This document shows positions 1 to 26,600 of a stretch of DNA of 49,983 bases, in pieces (the stretch's first letter is position 1; the number at the start of each line of letters is the position of its first letter). The notes under the pieces are model-generated. The model searched no databases, was not told the DNA's origin, and saw only the letters and a program-made list of their open reading frames with translations. The DNA comes from Phoronis ovalis. Taxonomy: Eukaryota; Phoronida; Phoronidae. Made by a program: the position numbers and the translations under genes. The stretch spans positions 1 through 49,983 of the forward strand of contig JAOXYB010029177.1 in NCBI GenBank assembly GCA_028565635.1, given 5' to 3'.

Positions 1-587
1 ATATAGTTTTTGCCAAATTCAAACTAAAAAGTTAACTTGATTTGCAAAATATTGTACATATTAAGTACAAAAACAGTGTTTTTTGGCAATTTTTGGTGCT
101 ATGCCATGAGAGGGTACTATCAATTAGCGGAAAAATGGAATTGCAAAACTAATAAGCATTCATTGTTGTATAAGCTGACCAAATTTAATTCCGATATTAA
201 GAACAGAACCTTATTTAATAAACTGGCGAAGTTGTGCATAGGAACTCTTCCCAGATCTCTAGTGTACATGTTTATTTTGAATTAAACAGTCGTGTATAAG
301 TTTTGTAAAACTAAATCTAGCTCGAAAGATGTAGTGAATATTTCTTACTGGTATTTAGGAATTGTTGGTCTAGGATTGCTTGAAGGGCAATCTTTTTCTA
401 TAATTTTCAGCAGATGATAATTTTAATTAGATTTTCAAACTTTAGAATTTCGATCTAGCTAATTTTGTTAAAAAGAGTAGATTTTCAAATTTTTAGACAA
501 TCTATCTTTAGATCCATCCACATTTGTAAACTTTTGAATTGTGACAGCAGGTAAGAGTAGCTAAAAAATAAAAATAAAAACTGTTAC
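1..587. other. MSK intron 14 (partial), no exon recognised
   Basis: AT-rich sequence left of the last visible MSK exon. I searched the minus strand for a continuation resembling LLTVDPxxRL, the conserved segment that should follow, and did not find it, so the next exon is probably outside the window. An 82-codon plus-strand frame at 37-285 has no recognisable similarity. Confidence 0.5.
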
Positions 588-15692
<15,105 letters not shown>

Positions 15693-15767
15693 GTTTGATT
15701 AACAATATATCAGTTGTTTGGAGCACAATTTTTAGCCTGCATAATCCTCTGTTCTTGGTCAATGACC

Positions 15768-15785
15768 ACTACCCATAATGCAATG
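15768..15785 (+). promoter_or_regulatory. ZNF143/THAP11-like promoter motif upstream of MSK (tentative)
   Basis: ACTACCCATAATGCAATG lies 75-93 bases upstream of the MSK start codon. It contains ACTAC and CCCATAATGCA, the two halves of the animal ZNF143/THAP11 promoter motif (ACTACAnnTCCCAnnATGC), but with the spacing between them shortened. It is a weak match. Position near the expected transcription start is the main support. Confidence 0.22.
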
Positions 15786-16802
15786 TAGATCCCGGAAGCT
15801 ATTGAACTTGGTGCACCCTGTAGAAGTTTTGGGGTCGCCGGTTGGGTATTTTTTTTTAATAAACTGCGCAAAACGTTAACATTCCTTGACAATTCGTTTT
15901 AAGGTAGTCGCTTTATTTTACAAGATAAAAGCGTTGAGCATCAGTACGCTTAGTAGAGATATTTTTATGGATGAAAAAACATGTTTTGTTCAAGTGCATT
16001 AAGGGTAGGGTTGAACTTCCTGGAATACATCTATTGACAATAGTAATTTAAACAAAATATATTTACCCCGGGAATATATTTCATGCGTTTTGTTCAAATC
16101 AAAAAACAGTTGTTGATATATAAATCAGGGTATACAAAACCGGACATAAAACATTACAAAGTTTTACTTATTCATTTTGGTGATTTTATCAACTTGAAGA
16201 CAAAATTGTTTTTCAATTTCAAAAATATGCTGATGAACTAAATTTCCTGAACCTAACTTTTCCTAATTAGTGAGAATGTAACATGGGAATGAAAGCTATT
16301 AACTAGGCTATATATACATGACACAATTATTATTTGTTTTTATACATGTCAATTAAAGCATCAGATATTAGTAGTTTGTACTGGCTAAATTTTCTGAAGT
16401 AGTGATTATTTTTATTATTGATAACTCTATTTTTATTGTATTTTATAAATACAGTAATTTGTAATCTGTTATTTCATCCACTAAGAATTATCTCATGTAG
16501 ACCGAAGTTTAGACCCCTGTTTTTTTTTAAACATATATTACACCTATAATTTCTTTACATGCAGTAGATATATACAGCCAAATGAGTTTATTTTTCTGTA
16601 CCTTTATAAGAAAACATTTTTTAGACTTGCAAATTTATTACATATAGTTTGTGTAGAGCCTATACACCTTGTATAATTTAATGAGGATATGTTAAGATCA
16701 GGCTAAGATCCATTTTTGCTATTCAATTCAATTGCATTCAGAAAATACTTTTGTATAAAAATAAAACTTAAGCAGAACAGAGTTCGTATTACAATTTTCA
16801 TA

Positions 16803-16808
16803 TTTATT
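16803..16808 (-). terminator. Candidate polyadenylation signal AATAAA of the CCDC88 gene
   Basis: It is the first canonical AATAAA on the minus strand after the stop codon, about 810 bases downstream. A 3' UTR of that size is normal. Transcript ends would be needed to confirm it. Confidence 0.35.
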
Positions 16809-17177
16809 GTAAGCATGATATTGATCACTATTTTTTATCATAATCTATTAATATACGTACATATATAAGCTGAAGAGATCTCACTGAGAATACAGCCAAA
16901 ATAACACACTTATGTACAAAACTGGAATAAAAATAATAACTTAAAATGCATCTATAACAGCAAAATGCATTGTCCAAACGCCATATCAACTAATTACTGA
17001 CTTTTAGGTTTACATGCAGCTTTAAATCATATGTATCTACAGGAATTAAGTACCTCCTTACAAATAACTAAACAAACTACAGCTATGCAGGTGCTATTTC
17101 ATGTAAAATGCACTATTACTCTCACAACCTTATAAAATAGTTTCAATTGCAAATATCCTTGTTTGCAATCTTTTTCC

Positions 17178-17270
17178 TCTCCATATATACAACATATTAA
17201 ATGTTTGACTTCATATCTTGATTCTTCTCCATATATACAGCATATATTAAATGTTAGACTTCATAACTTG
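17178..17270. repeat. Direct tandem duplication in the CCDC88 3' UTR
   Basis: Two copies of a roughly 44-bp unit beginning TCTCCATATATACA (17178-17220 and 17226-17270) follow each other with a few differences, both ending in a CTTCATA-CTTG block. They lie about 350-440 bases after the stop codon. The minus strand would put two copies of TATATATGGAGA in the mRNA. Confidence 0.6.
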
Positions 17271-17618
17271 GTTGAAGTAGACAGATGAACATTATGGAAT
17301 GGTCTAAAATGATCTTATAAATACATAATATACATATATAGTACTGTTACTCAAACTTGTTAAGTACACAATTACAGCAAATTAGGGAACTATAAAAATC
17401 TCCAGCCAGCGAAGTGGCCTCGTTACTTATTAAAATGATAAAATTATCAAGAGGACAAAAAGCTGCCGACTTGGCTAAACCATGAGAAAGAAATCAGAGT
17501 CCACCAATTATATTCCATAAGTACCATGTAACAAAAGGATATTTTGGCAGAATATTTGTAAAAATAATACTAGTAATTCTTGAGGCACTTTCTATAGTTC
17601 TTGCACACCCTAGTAGTC

Positions 17619-17645
17619 CTACACGCAACCGTATTCATACCAGAC
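17619..17645 (-). other. CCDC88C: C-terminal PDZ ligand (VWYEYGCV)
   Basis: The last eight residues before TAG are VWYEYGCV. Daple ends in the same -YGCV and uses it to bind the PDZ domain of Dishevelled in Wnt signalling. Girdin ends differently, so this supports a Daple-type function for the invertebrate protein. Confidence 0.9.
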
Positions 17646-20600
17646 TGAGTTCTCTGGTGTCCCTTCCTTTTTACCCGGATTTTGGTTATTATCTGGTGTC
17701 CCTTCCTTTTTACCCTGATTTTGGTTATTATCCGGTCCAGACTGAACTGATATCATCGACTGATTGAGATCCTCTGATGGATTTTTGGTTGTAGGATACC
17801 CGGAATGTTGCGCAGAGGAACGACTCAAGTTTGTTAAACTAGACATGGCAGGATCAGTCTGTAAAGGTGTTGTGGCATCTTTGACTCTTCTAGGTGGTGC
17901 AACAGGTGATTGGTTGTTTAACAAATGTCCTTCAACTGAACCTTGATATGATGATATGAGCTCGCTAACAGGTTTTTGAAAATCTCCGCTCCCTTTTTCG
18001 GGAACTTGTCGTGTTGGGGTGAATTCCCGTGGACTTGGTTTATTCCGCCTAGGTAATGTCTGACTTTCAAATGTTGTAGGCGAATCGGTATTTTTCCGGG
18101 GTGCACGAGTTAGTGTAGCAAATTTTGCATCTCCTGCTCCCAAGTTTTGTGCTATCCTATGTGACGAATCCCTCGGAGGCGGAAGGGGTGCAGGTCCCTT
18201 TTTCTGACGGTCAGCAAATGTCTGCATAGTAAAAGGTGAGCCTGATGGTTTTGGAGTTGATGTTTTTGTGACTGAATTAATGCCAGTTGGCGATGTATAT
18301 ACAGAATCTTGACTGGAGTTGGTAAAGTTATTGATGGCAGAAGATGGACGAGGTATTACTGGACTGCTGGTCATTGATGTATCATTATACACGGTTATTG
18401 GACGGGCAGTAAATTTTCCATTGGCCAGAGGCTGGAAAAAAAGCTTTATTATTGTACTGCAATAATCATTCATTTTCAAGTATGCTATCACGGTGTTAGT
18501 TTGTTACTAAAGACCAGCAACACAAGTGCTAAATCTGCTATTAAAAGACACCTGTACCAGAACTCAAAGTTCAATAATGTTGACAAAACAATAAACAGCG
18601 GCTTTTGAATATTCTATAAGCTTGTAACAATTGTTGTGATTTCCGAGATGTAACAAAATTCATCTGTTTTCAACGAGTTTATTTCCTTTTCACAATTTGT
18701 CACACTTACCCTACTGGTTCCTGGTGGAGTTTTGTTAGTTTCAGCCAAATATTGATCCAATGATATTTCTTCGCTTCCTGGTGAGGTAGTTTTCCCTGTT
18801 CTTGGAGAGCCTCTAGGAGTGCCATCTATATTTGTGACTCTAGGACGATGTGAACTATCAGCAGATGAATCTCTGGAATGGTGGACAAGTGTGGGCTCTC
18901 GTGGCAAATACTGAGTGCTGTCCTCACTACTAATACTGCCATGGCGATTACCTGTAAACAGTAATTCCAACTTGCTGGTTTATACTGTGTAAACATACAA
19001 TTTCTTACATGAAACAAGGTTTAAGAAACTATACTGTTGGTCCAACATCTTGCAAAATACATGTACAAGTACGCACATGCGATCACATGCAGGACATGTG
19101 AAATGAAAGTGATTAATTTACTGAAAAGGCCTGGTAGTTATGTGATGTCAAGCAAAGGAGACTGTTCCAAGTATTTCATTAAATTAAATATATTTAGCCA
19201 CAACTGATGTGATACAGGCTTCTTCAAAGTCAGCAAACCCATACATTACTGCAAACAATATTTCACTAATATGCAAAAAAGCCCATACTACATCTGGCAC
19301 AACTGTATATAAGGTTGTTACACACTGCAAGATGTGAACAGACGTTAATAGTACGGCATCTTACCACTATTATAGCTGTCATTACTTTGTCTTCTCTCAG
19401 CTGATGCATGTATATTGTTATATGCGGAGTAAGGACGTACTGCAAAGCAGCGAGCAACACAAATTAACAACAATGTTACAAACAGTAGACGAAAGAAAAA
19501 CTATTATCCTTTGCCAGGCTAGTGTTATATAAAGCTCCATACAATAGTTTCACCACTTAAGGTTAAAAACTGGTGTTTGGATGTAAAACTAGAGGCAAGA
19601 TTTTGGATTCAAGCAATGGGAGTATCATAGGCTTGAATTTCAAGTCTACACCAAAATGTGGCACTAAACAGTACAGGAAATTAACCAAATTATAAATACA
19701 CCTCGCTCTATGAAAGAGTACTGCATATTTAACAGATCTCTTAATAAGTTTGTTATAAAACAGCATAGGTCATAGCACAGAGTCAGTCAAACATGCTACA
19801 CAACCTGAAATTAACCCACAAATTTAGTATTTTCAGAGCTAAAGCATTAATTTTCCCCTCAGTTCACAAACATGTATTGGTTAACCCCTCTCTGTCTCTG
19901 TTTAACAAAATACTACCTACACATGTAATCATGTTTTCCTAGAAAAAAATCACATGCTTACCAGTTCTTTCTGTAATGGGTTGACTAGAACCTGAACCAG
20001 CTGACATGGAATCATTCTCTTTTCTCGGTGAAAACCTTGGGGACTGTCTCGGCGAATAATCACTGTTCAACAAGTCTTCTGTAGATCTTGCAACTGAAAA
20101 TGTCCAGAACATATAACTTTCCTAGCAGTATGGTAAATCAACATCGTTCATGAGCAATCAAATAACAATTTGCTGCAACAAATTCCAACATGCTAAAGAT
20201 ATACTATCAATAAACACATGGGATTGCATCTACTTTGGACAAGCATCTCATCTGACGCTATACCAGAATCTCCTGAAATAGTTCAAATATACAAAAAGGT
20301 TCTATAGGGTGATGCAAAATAGAATAAAAATTAAGTTCAATTGCAATGTTACAGAAATGAAAACTACAAAATTAGTTTTGCAATGGTGCTAACTAAATCA
20401 CATGTAAAATGACTTGAAAGAATATAAAGCATGCAAATGAACTAAGTGCCAAAAAACTAATTTATACAAGTATGATGCAAAAATAATGGAAAAAAAACAT
20501 TACACACCTCTGAGTTTGTTGGCTCTAGGGCCACTACTAAGAACATTAAGTGCATTGGTGGAAGAAGCAAATTGTCTATGCTTGTGTTGCTTTGTGAGGC

Positions 20601-23600
20601 GCGGAGAGACATTCAGCAACTCTGCGCTGCCTCTCCTTGGTCCTATGACAATAAGCTTAGTATAAGCGCAGTAACAACTATTAGCATAAAGTAACAATAA
20701 ATTAGAATAACAATACTACTAAACTACTGGGATCTTTATACAATACATGCCTTAATTAAAATTCAGTATATGTGGTCAAAGTTAACAAATATAAGACATT
20801 TTATGCTGTTTTTAGCATATTAACCTAAAAATCCCAGCAGACAAATAAAATAACAAACTAATGATGGATAAGCATGCAAATCAAGTAAAATAAACAGAAC
20901 TAGTATACTGGCTAGCAGTAACTAACTAAGGGTTCAAGTTAGTAAAAGTACTGATACTGGATTAAACCTGAACTATATGATAAAGTGCAAATGTATCCTA
21001 TGTTTAAGAGCAAACAGATTAAGTGCAAAATGTATTGTTTTTAGTATGTGCAATATGTTTGACTTCTTGGTATAATTGTTTGAGTTTAACAAAGTACTAC
21101 AAACTATGTAGCAATGTTTGGAGCACAGTATTTACATAATGCCTTCCGTTAAGGCATGTGTGTGCAGTTATTAAGTTAATAATAACTTTCTATGTTACAA
21201 TAGAAGAGTGGCCTTGAGCACACAATTCTGGCACCTGAAATTTCCCCAATTTTATCGATAGTTTCTACTGACACTATAACATTAAAAAAATTCTTCTGTA
21301 ATTGCATACCAGTTTTTTTAAGCAAGTTTGATGTGTCAATCTCTGTTCCTTCCCCATATGAGCCGAGGGATGAGTTGTCTGGACTGTCAGTAGAATTTTC
21401 AAGGTTGGGTGTAGAACGGTATTTTTCCTTGTCACGGTGATCTTTATTTCTCTGTAACAGAGAAAATCTGTTTGCAAAATTTACAATCAATCAGTTGACT
21501 ATGTTGACATTAACAACATCTATCACTGCAGCTGACATAATGAGAAATATCACAGAAACCAGCAAGGTAATTATACATAATGAAATTGCAATATTTATTT
21601 CGAACAAGATGGAAACTTGTTACAAAATGCGAGACCTTAATCACATTTCTTTTAAAATGGTTACCACAGACTAGCAACATCCAGTTTTACTGTCCACAAA
21701 AATGAAAATAAGTTAGAGGATAGTTAGTATGGCAGATTTTGAACATGACACGCTGCTATGATGCATGCTACTGTACTACACTGTACCTCTCCAAGCAATG
21801 GTTCGGAACCATCTCAAGCAAAAGCTGTTAATGGTTTAGATAAGCTAGCATTTTTATTTATTTAAATTTAATTTAATATTATATTTTAATTCTAAACTAC
21901 TTAGTTAAAATATGTCTAGCAATGTTTACATTTTAATGGTTTTTTATTGGGTACGGAAAAAATGGGTTCACATTATGAAGGTAGATATATATTATTAGTT
22001 TAAAATGATGTAATCATGCTGATAAGTTTTTAATATTTAATCTTATTGTGAGCAGCCACATTTTTTACATTATTGCACATTTCATTTTAACAAAATACAC
22101 CTGTAAATCACATCAACTAATTTTTTCCTGATTAAAATGTACAAAAAGGGAGTTACTCACATACATGCTAAAATAAATCAAGCGATGTTTATAACAATTT
22201 CAGATTTATTGTAAGTACTAAAAGCTAATTGGTTAACATTTTTATTACATGCAATATACCTCCTCGGTTTCATCTAAAGGCATAAATGACACAATAGTCT
22301 GTCGACGAGTTTTATTCATATGCCGCTGTGAACAAGAAGCAAAGAATATAAAGAAAGACCATACAGAAATGAATGAAGTAAGGATATCGAAATATGACAC
22401 AGATGAAAAAAATAAAGTCGCCACAAACATGAACTATGTCACACCAGTTCATTTGTGTTATTTGTATATAAATTCACTTTCATACTTAAAAGAAAGTATT
22501 TGAATTTTATTAAACTCAGAACTTTTACTGGAATGGTTTTAGGCAAAGCATTCAAATTCAATTATAAGCAAATAAGACAGGGTGGCCAGAGGCAATGCTG
22601 TAAAGTAGTGATTAATGAGAAACACTGTGTCATAAGAAAATAAAGAACATCGGAGATAACGAGTGGAAACTGAAAATACAAGCATTAGGCCAAGGCGCAG
22701 ACACTAATCGTACAAGAAAATGAAGAATGCCCAAAACCCAACTAAACTTCAGCTGCAATTCTAGGAACTGTCTGGCCACAACGAAAAAATTACAACGTCA
22801 CGCATAACTATGAATTGGGTGCAAATAAACGTTGAAAGAATAGTTCCATGATCATCACCTGCTGGTACCCTGTCACACAAACCACAGTTCCAACATCGGA
22901 AGTCTGAACAAAAATAAAATCACAGAAATGCAGAGAAACTGCTTGATAAACAATTGTTTTGATCATGCAAAAATGTGTGAAAATTTTGACAAAACATGGC
23001 AGTGTTATAAAATTTAAGTTGTTGCATTTTTGACTTACCACGGAAGACACCTAGTTATTAGAATGAGGAGGAACAAAGATCAAACAATGAGTTTCACACT
23101 GTAGTTACATAGACACAGAAATATAACCACAAATCCTAAATTTATTGTGAAACTATTATAATTAAATTTAAAACAAGCCCTTTATTTTGTAAAGCTCTTT
23201 AGTTTCAAAGCTGCAAATATTGTTGTGCATGTAAAGGAGGGAACAAACGAAAACCTTTTCCCCTGGATGCTTTTTATTATTTAGCTTCAAAAGCAAATGG
23301 CAAATAAAACTTACCCTAGCAATAAATCCTTTCGCTTTTCTTACTAAATTAGCACCAAACCCACGGTTTCTGTAAAAATAATGTAAAAAAAAATGTAATG
23401 TGCATGAAGCAATTAACATACCTTCCATGCATCTGTAAACATTATGGGGCTCTGCTATAAGTACAATTAAATTTTTGGTGTCTGTTAGTAACAAAGGGAT
23501 GTCACAAGTTAATGCAATAACACTACAAATCAATATTAGTTTATCATGAATAGTTGCACCACTGGCAATCTATATAATTATTACTGGGGAAGATAATTAT

Positions 23601-26600
23601 CAAACATGCATGTAACAGATAGTAGTGAAAAATTAAAGTTCTTACAACTATCTGTTGCAGTTGGGTAATAAATAAGATTTACAACTAACTTTTTATTAGG
23701 TGAAGGGTCATATTTTCTGTACTGATCCATTATCTTCTCCTCCAGTCTCTCTTTCTGTCGCCGTAAGTCTGATAATTTCTCCCTGGAAAAATTCAGCAAA
23801 AGAATAAACTCACAGGTTACTATTCAATCTGACATTCCACAAATTTATTACTTTTAATACATTAAATCGCATGGTGGCTGATAATAAACAATGAATAACT
23901 GGCACATAACAGTCCTAATATGCATATCACGCCTGTTTTAATATAAGACTGGCTCAAAGCAAAGTTATCTGTATACAACGTCGAGTTACAGAAATCCCTG
24001 TTATGGGGATAAGTTGTACACATTTATACATCTTAGATAAAGCATAAAAGTGCTATCAAAATTAATGCCATTCTGAATGTTTTACAGCAAATATCATTCA
24101 CATACATATAATGTATCTCCTCTTCTTGGAACATGTCTTTGCTTTCTAGTGTTTGAGTGAGAAGATCTTGGTTCTGTTGTAACAATGATTGCAACTGCAT
24201 AATGAGCTGACGATTTTCATCTTCTAGTTTTCCGTTGAGTTGTGATAAAGCCTACAGCAAAGAATATCATTATCTTTACAACTACTACAAAGTATAGATT
24301 CAAACTCAAAATGTGCTAAACTTACATATTACTGTAGAGAACATTAATCAAAAACACTCCGAAAGTAACTTCCTTTTTATGCCAAGTGAGAACAGCTATA
24401 ATATATGTCAATTATGAGTACATACCTCACATCTGTTAGCAGTTTTACACACTTCTACATCCATTGTGTTAAGTTGGTCTTTGCATTCGGCCATATCTCC
24501 CTGCAGTTCAGTGTGCTTAAGTTTAAGTGTGTTCCATTCTGTTTTAACTTGTTTGTATTCGGTGAGCAAGTTTTTATGTTCAGCAGTTAATTTACTATTA
24601 GAAGACAGCAACCTGGAGTTATCTTCTTGCAGCTGAAAGGAAAATCAAGATTTTTTTTTAGAATGACAGCTGATGGATGTGTTGTACTTGAAAAACAATT
24701 ATTAACAAACTATTCCACTTTCCAAACTCTAGTTTTGAGTAAGCACTTTGTCCAGATTTATCAAAAGGCCAAACACACATGTAACTATGTGAAAGCATAA
24801 ACTTACCACATGCTAATGAAATTTTGCATAATATTTTAATCAGCCAGAAATGCTCTGAATGAAGAATTGTGAAGGTCAACTCTGCCTGCAAAAACCTTTA
24901 TATGAAATGTTTAGTGACTTTGATACATACCTTGTTGTAATCCAACTGAAGAGTGCTCAAGGCTTTGGATTCTTTCTTCACCGAGACTTGTTCTTTGTCT
25001 AATTTTGCTTTTAATCGTTCCATATCACTTTTCTCTATGATAAGAATTTCCCGCTGCTTCAAAAGTTCCTACAGAGAGAAATAGACAATGTTCCATTCAT
25101 GTTCTTCTAAAGAGAAGAGTGGTCATACAAATAGTGTACTCATAAAAAGCGATGACTGAATGGCATTCCCTCATAATCACTACTCACAAAAGAATGTGAC
25201 AGTTGTAGTTATGTCTTCCATACAGGCTAAACACAATAAGATACTGTTGTCACCTTGACACTAAAACATTTAAACACTGGTAACACGAAGGCACATAGTT
25301 ATTTCGACACACAGATCTGTAATAGTTTGTACATAGTTGTGTAAACCTTAACAAAGTTTAGATTTCCTGAAGCAGTCAACAAGCACCATGAACTTTTGAG
25401 TGGAGCAACAAATTTATTTAGGTATTGATATAAAATGTGTTACTCAGAAAGAAAATGCTTTATTGTAAGTTTGGATAAACCCCAAGAGGTGAATCATACC
25501 TGATACTCTGACTTGAGTGATTTGTGATTGGCTTTCAATGAACCATGTTCTGATATCAAAGCTTCATATTCTGACGTCAGTTGTTCATGTAATGACTGTA
25601 AAGCTTCATGGTCAGACACCAACTGTTCGTGGCCACTTTGTAAATCTTCATGGTTAACGACTAGATGTTCATGTTCAGTTTCTAAAGAACTATACTGAGT
25701 CTGAAGCTGGGTATTTTGATGAATTAATGAAGCACTTTGCGATTGCAGTGTGGTGTTTTCAACCTGGAGTGTAAACAAGACAGATAGTATTATACAATTA
25801 CAGCTGGGAGCTTGATTGCTGTTGGAGTCTGTTCCTATGTTTAGTAGTTTCAGCATAACTGCTTCTTTCCATATTACGGATGATCAGTTTACCATTTTCT
25901 TGAAAAGGTAAGATGGTATTTACCTGTTTCTTTTTAAATCAACTTTTCAGGCAGTTACATTTGTAGCTGCAAATGTTCACAAAAGCAGCACCATGCACTG
26001 TGAATAAATGTGGTACATGAACTTCAAAACTTTTATTCTATTTTCCATGGCTAACATAAAATTAACTGTTGGTTTAAATAATACCTGGAGTTTTGCATTT
26101 TCTGACTGTAGTACAGTCTTGTCGGACTGTACACTAGATATCTGCAGTTGCAATGAGGTATTCTGAGACTCAATGCTTTCCACACGATCTTGTAGCTTGT
26201 TCGCCTGAGATTTTAGGTTCTTGTTTTCAGCTTCCAGTGTGGCATTCTAAAAAATATGTGTGAAGAAGTTCTGTTTGAAAACTATTTTTGATATTGTATG
26301 AATGATGAATGGGGAAAATTAACCTTCATAGAAAACTGGACGGGGAAGGAACACATAGAACTGATACTACAGATCAGCTATAAAGCACAAATACGCATAT
26401 TCAAGGGACATTTTATAACTTGCTTAACCAGTACGTACAGATACAACTACATATTTTTTCTTCTTGTAATTCCTGCAGAAATAAACTATTACAACTGTTA
26501 TTGCAGAGCTTATTTACAAATATTACGAAGAAAAAAAATCCACTTTACTTACTGTTCTTTCAACAATTACAACATGATCTTTAAATTCCATCAGATCTTT

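Larger units (their letters stand above)
15693..17618. other. Intergenic region between the CCDC88 gene 3' end and MSK, including the CCDC88 3' UTR
   Basis: The right part (about 16800-17618) is presumably 3' UTR of the CCDC88 gene. The left part must hold the MSK promoter and 5' UTR. There is no coding exon that I can recognise. The stretch is AT-rich, with one direct duplication at 17178-17270. Confidence 0.5.
17619..23369 (-). other. CCDC88C: CCDC88 C-terminal tail, exons 22-30
   Basis: Exons 23315-23369, 22859-22903, 22260-22325, 21310-21451, 20508-20642, 19962-20093, 19365-19439, 18710-18951 and 17619-18431 encode residues about 1372-1939. The first is basic (FGANLVRKAKGFIAR) and matches the region that follows the coiled coil in Girdin and Daple. 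The rest is rich in Ser, Pro, Arg and Asn and looks disordered, with short Ser/Arg elements such as YRSTPNLEN, RSTEDLL and SPRQSPRFSPRK that are plausible kinase or 14-3-3 sites. Exons 22859-22903, 22260-22325 and 19365-19439 keep the frame if skipped. Confidence 0.85.

Noticed and set aside
37-285. 82-codon plus-strand frame at the left edge
   Set aside because: No recognisable family, no splice context that I can judge, and it lies within the MSK intron; I cannot support it as a gene.
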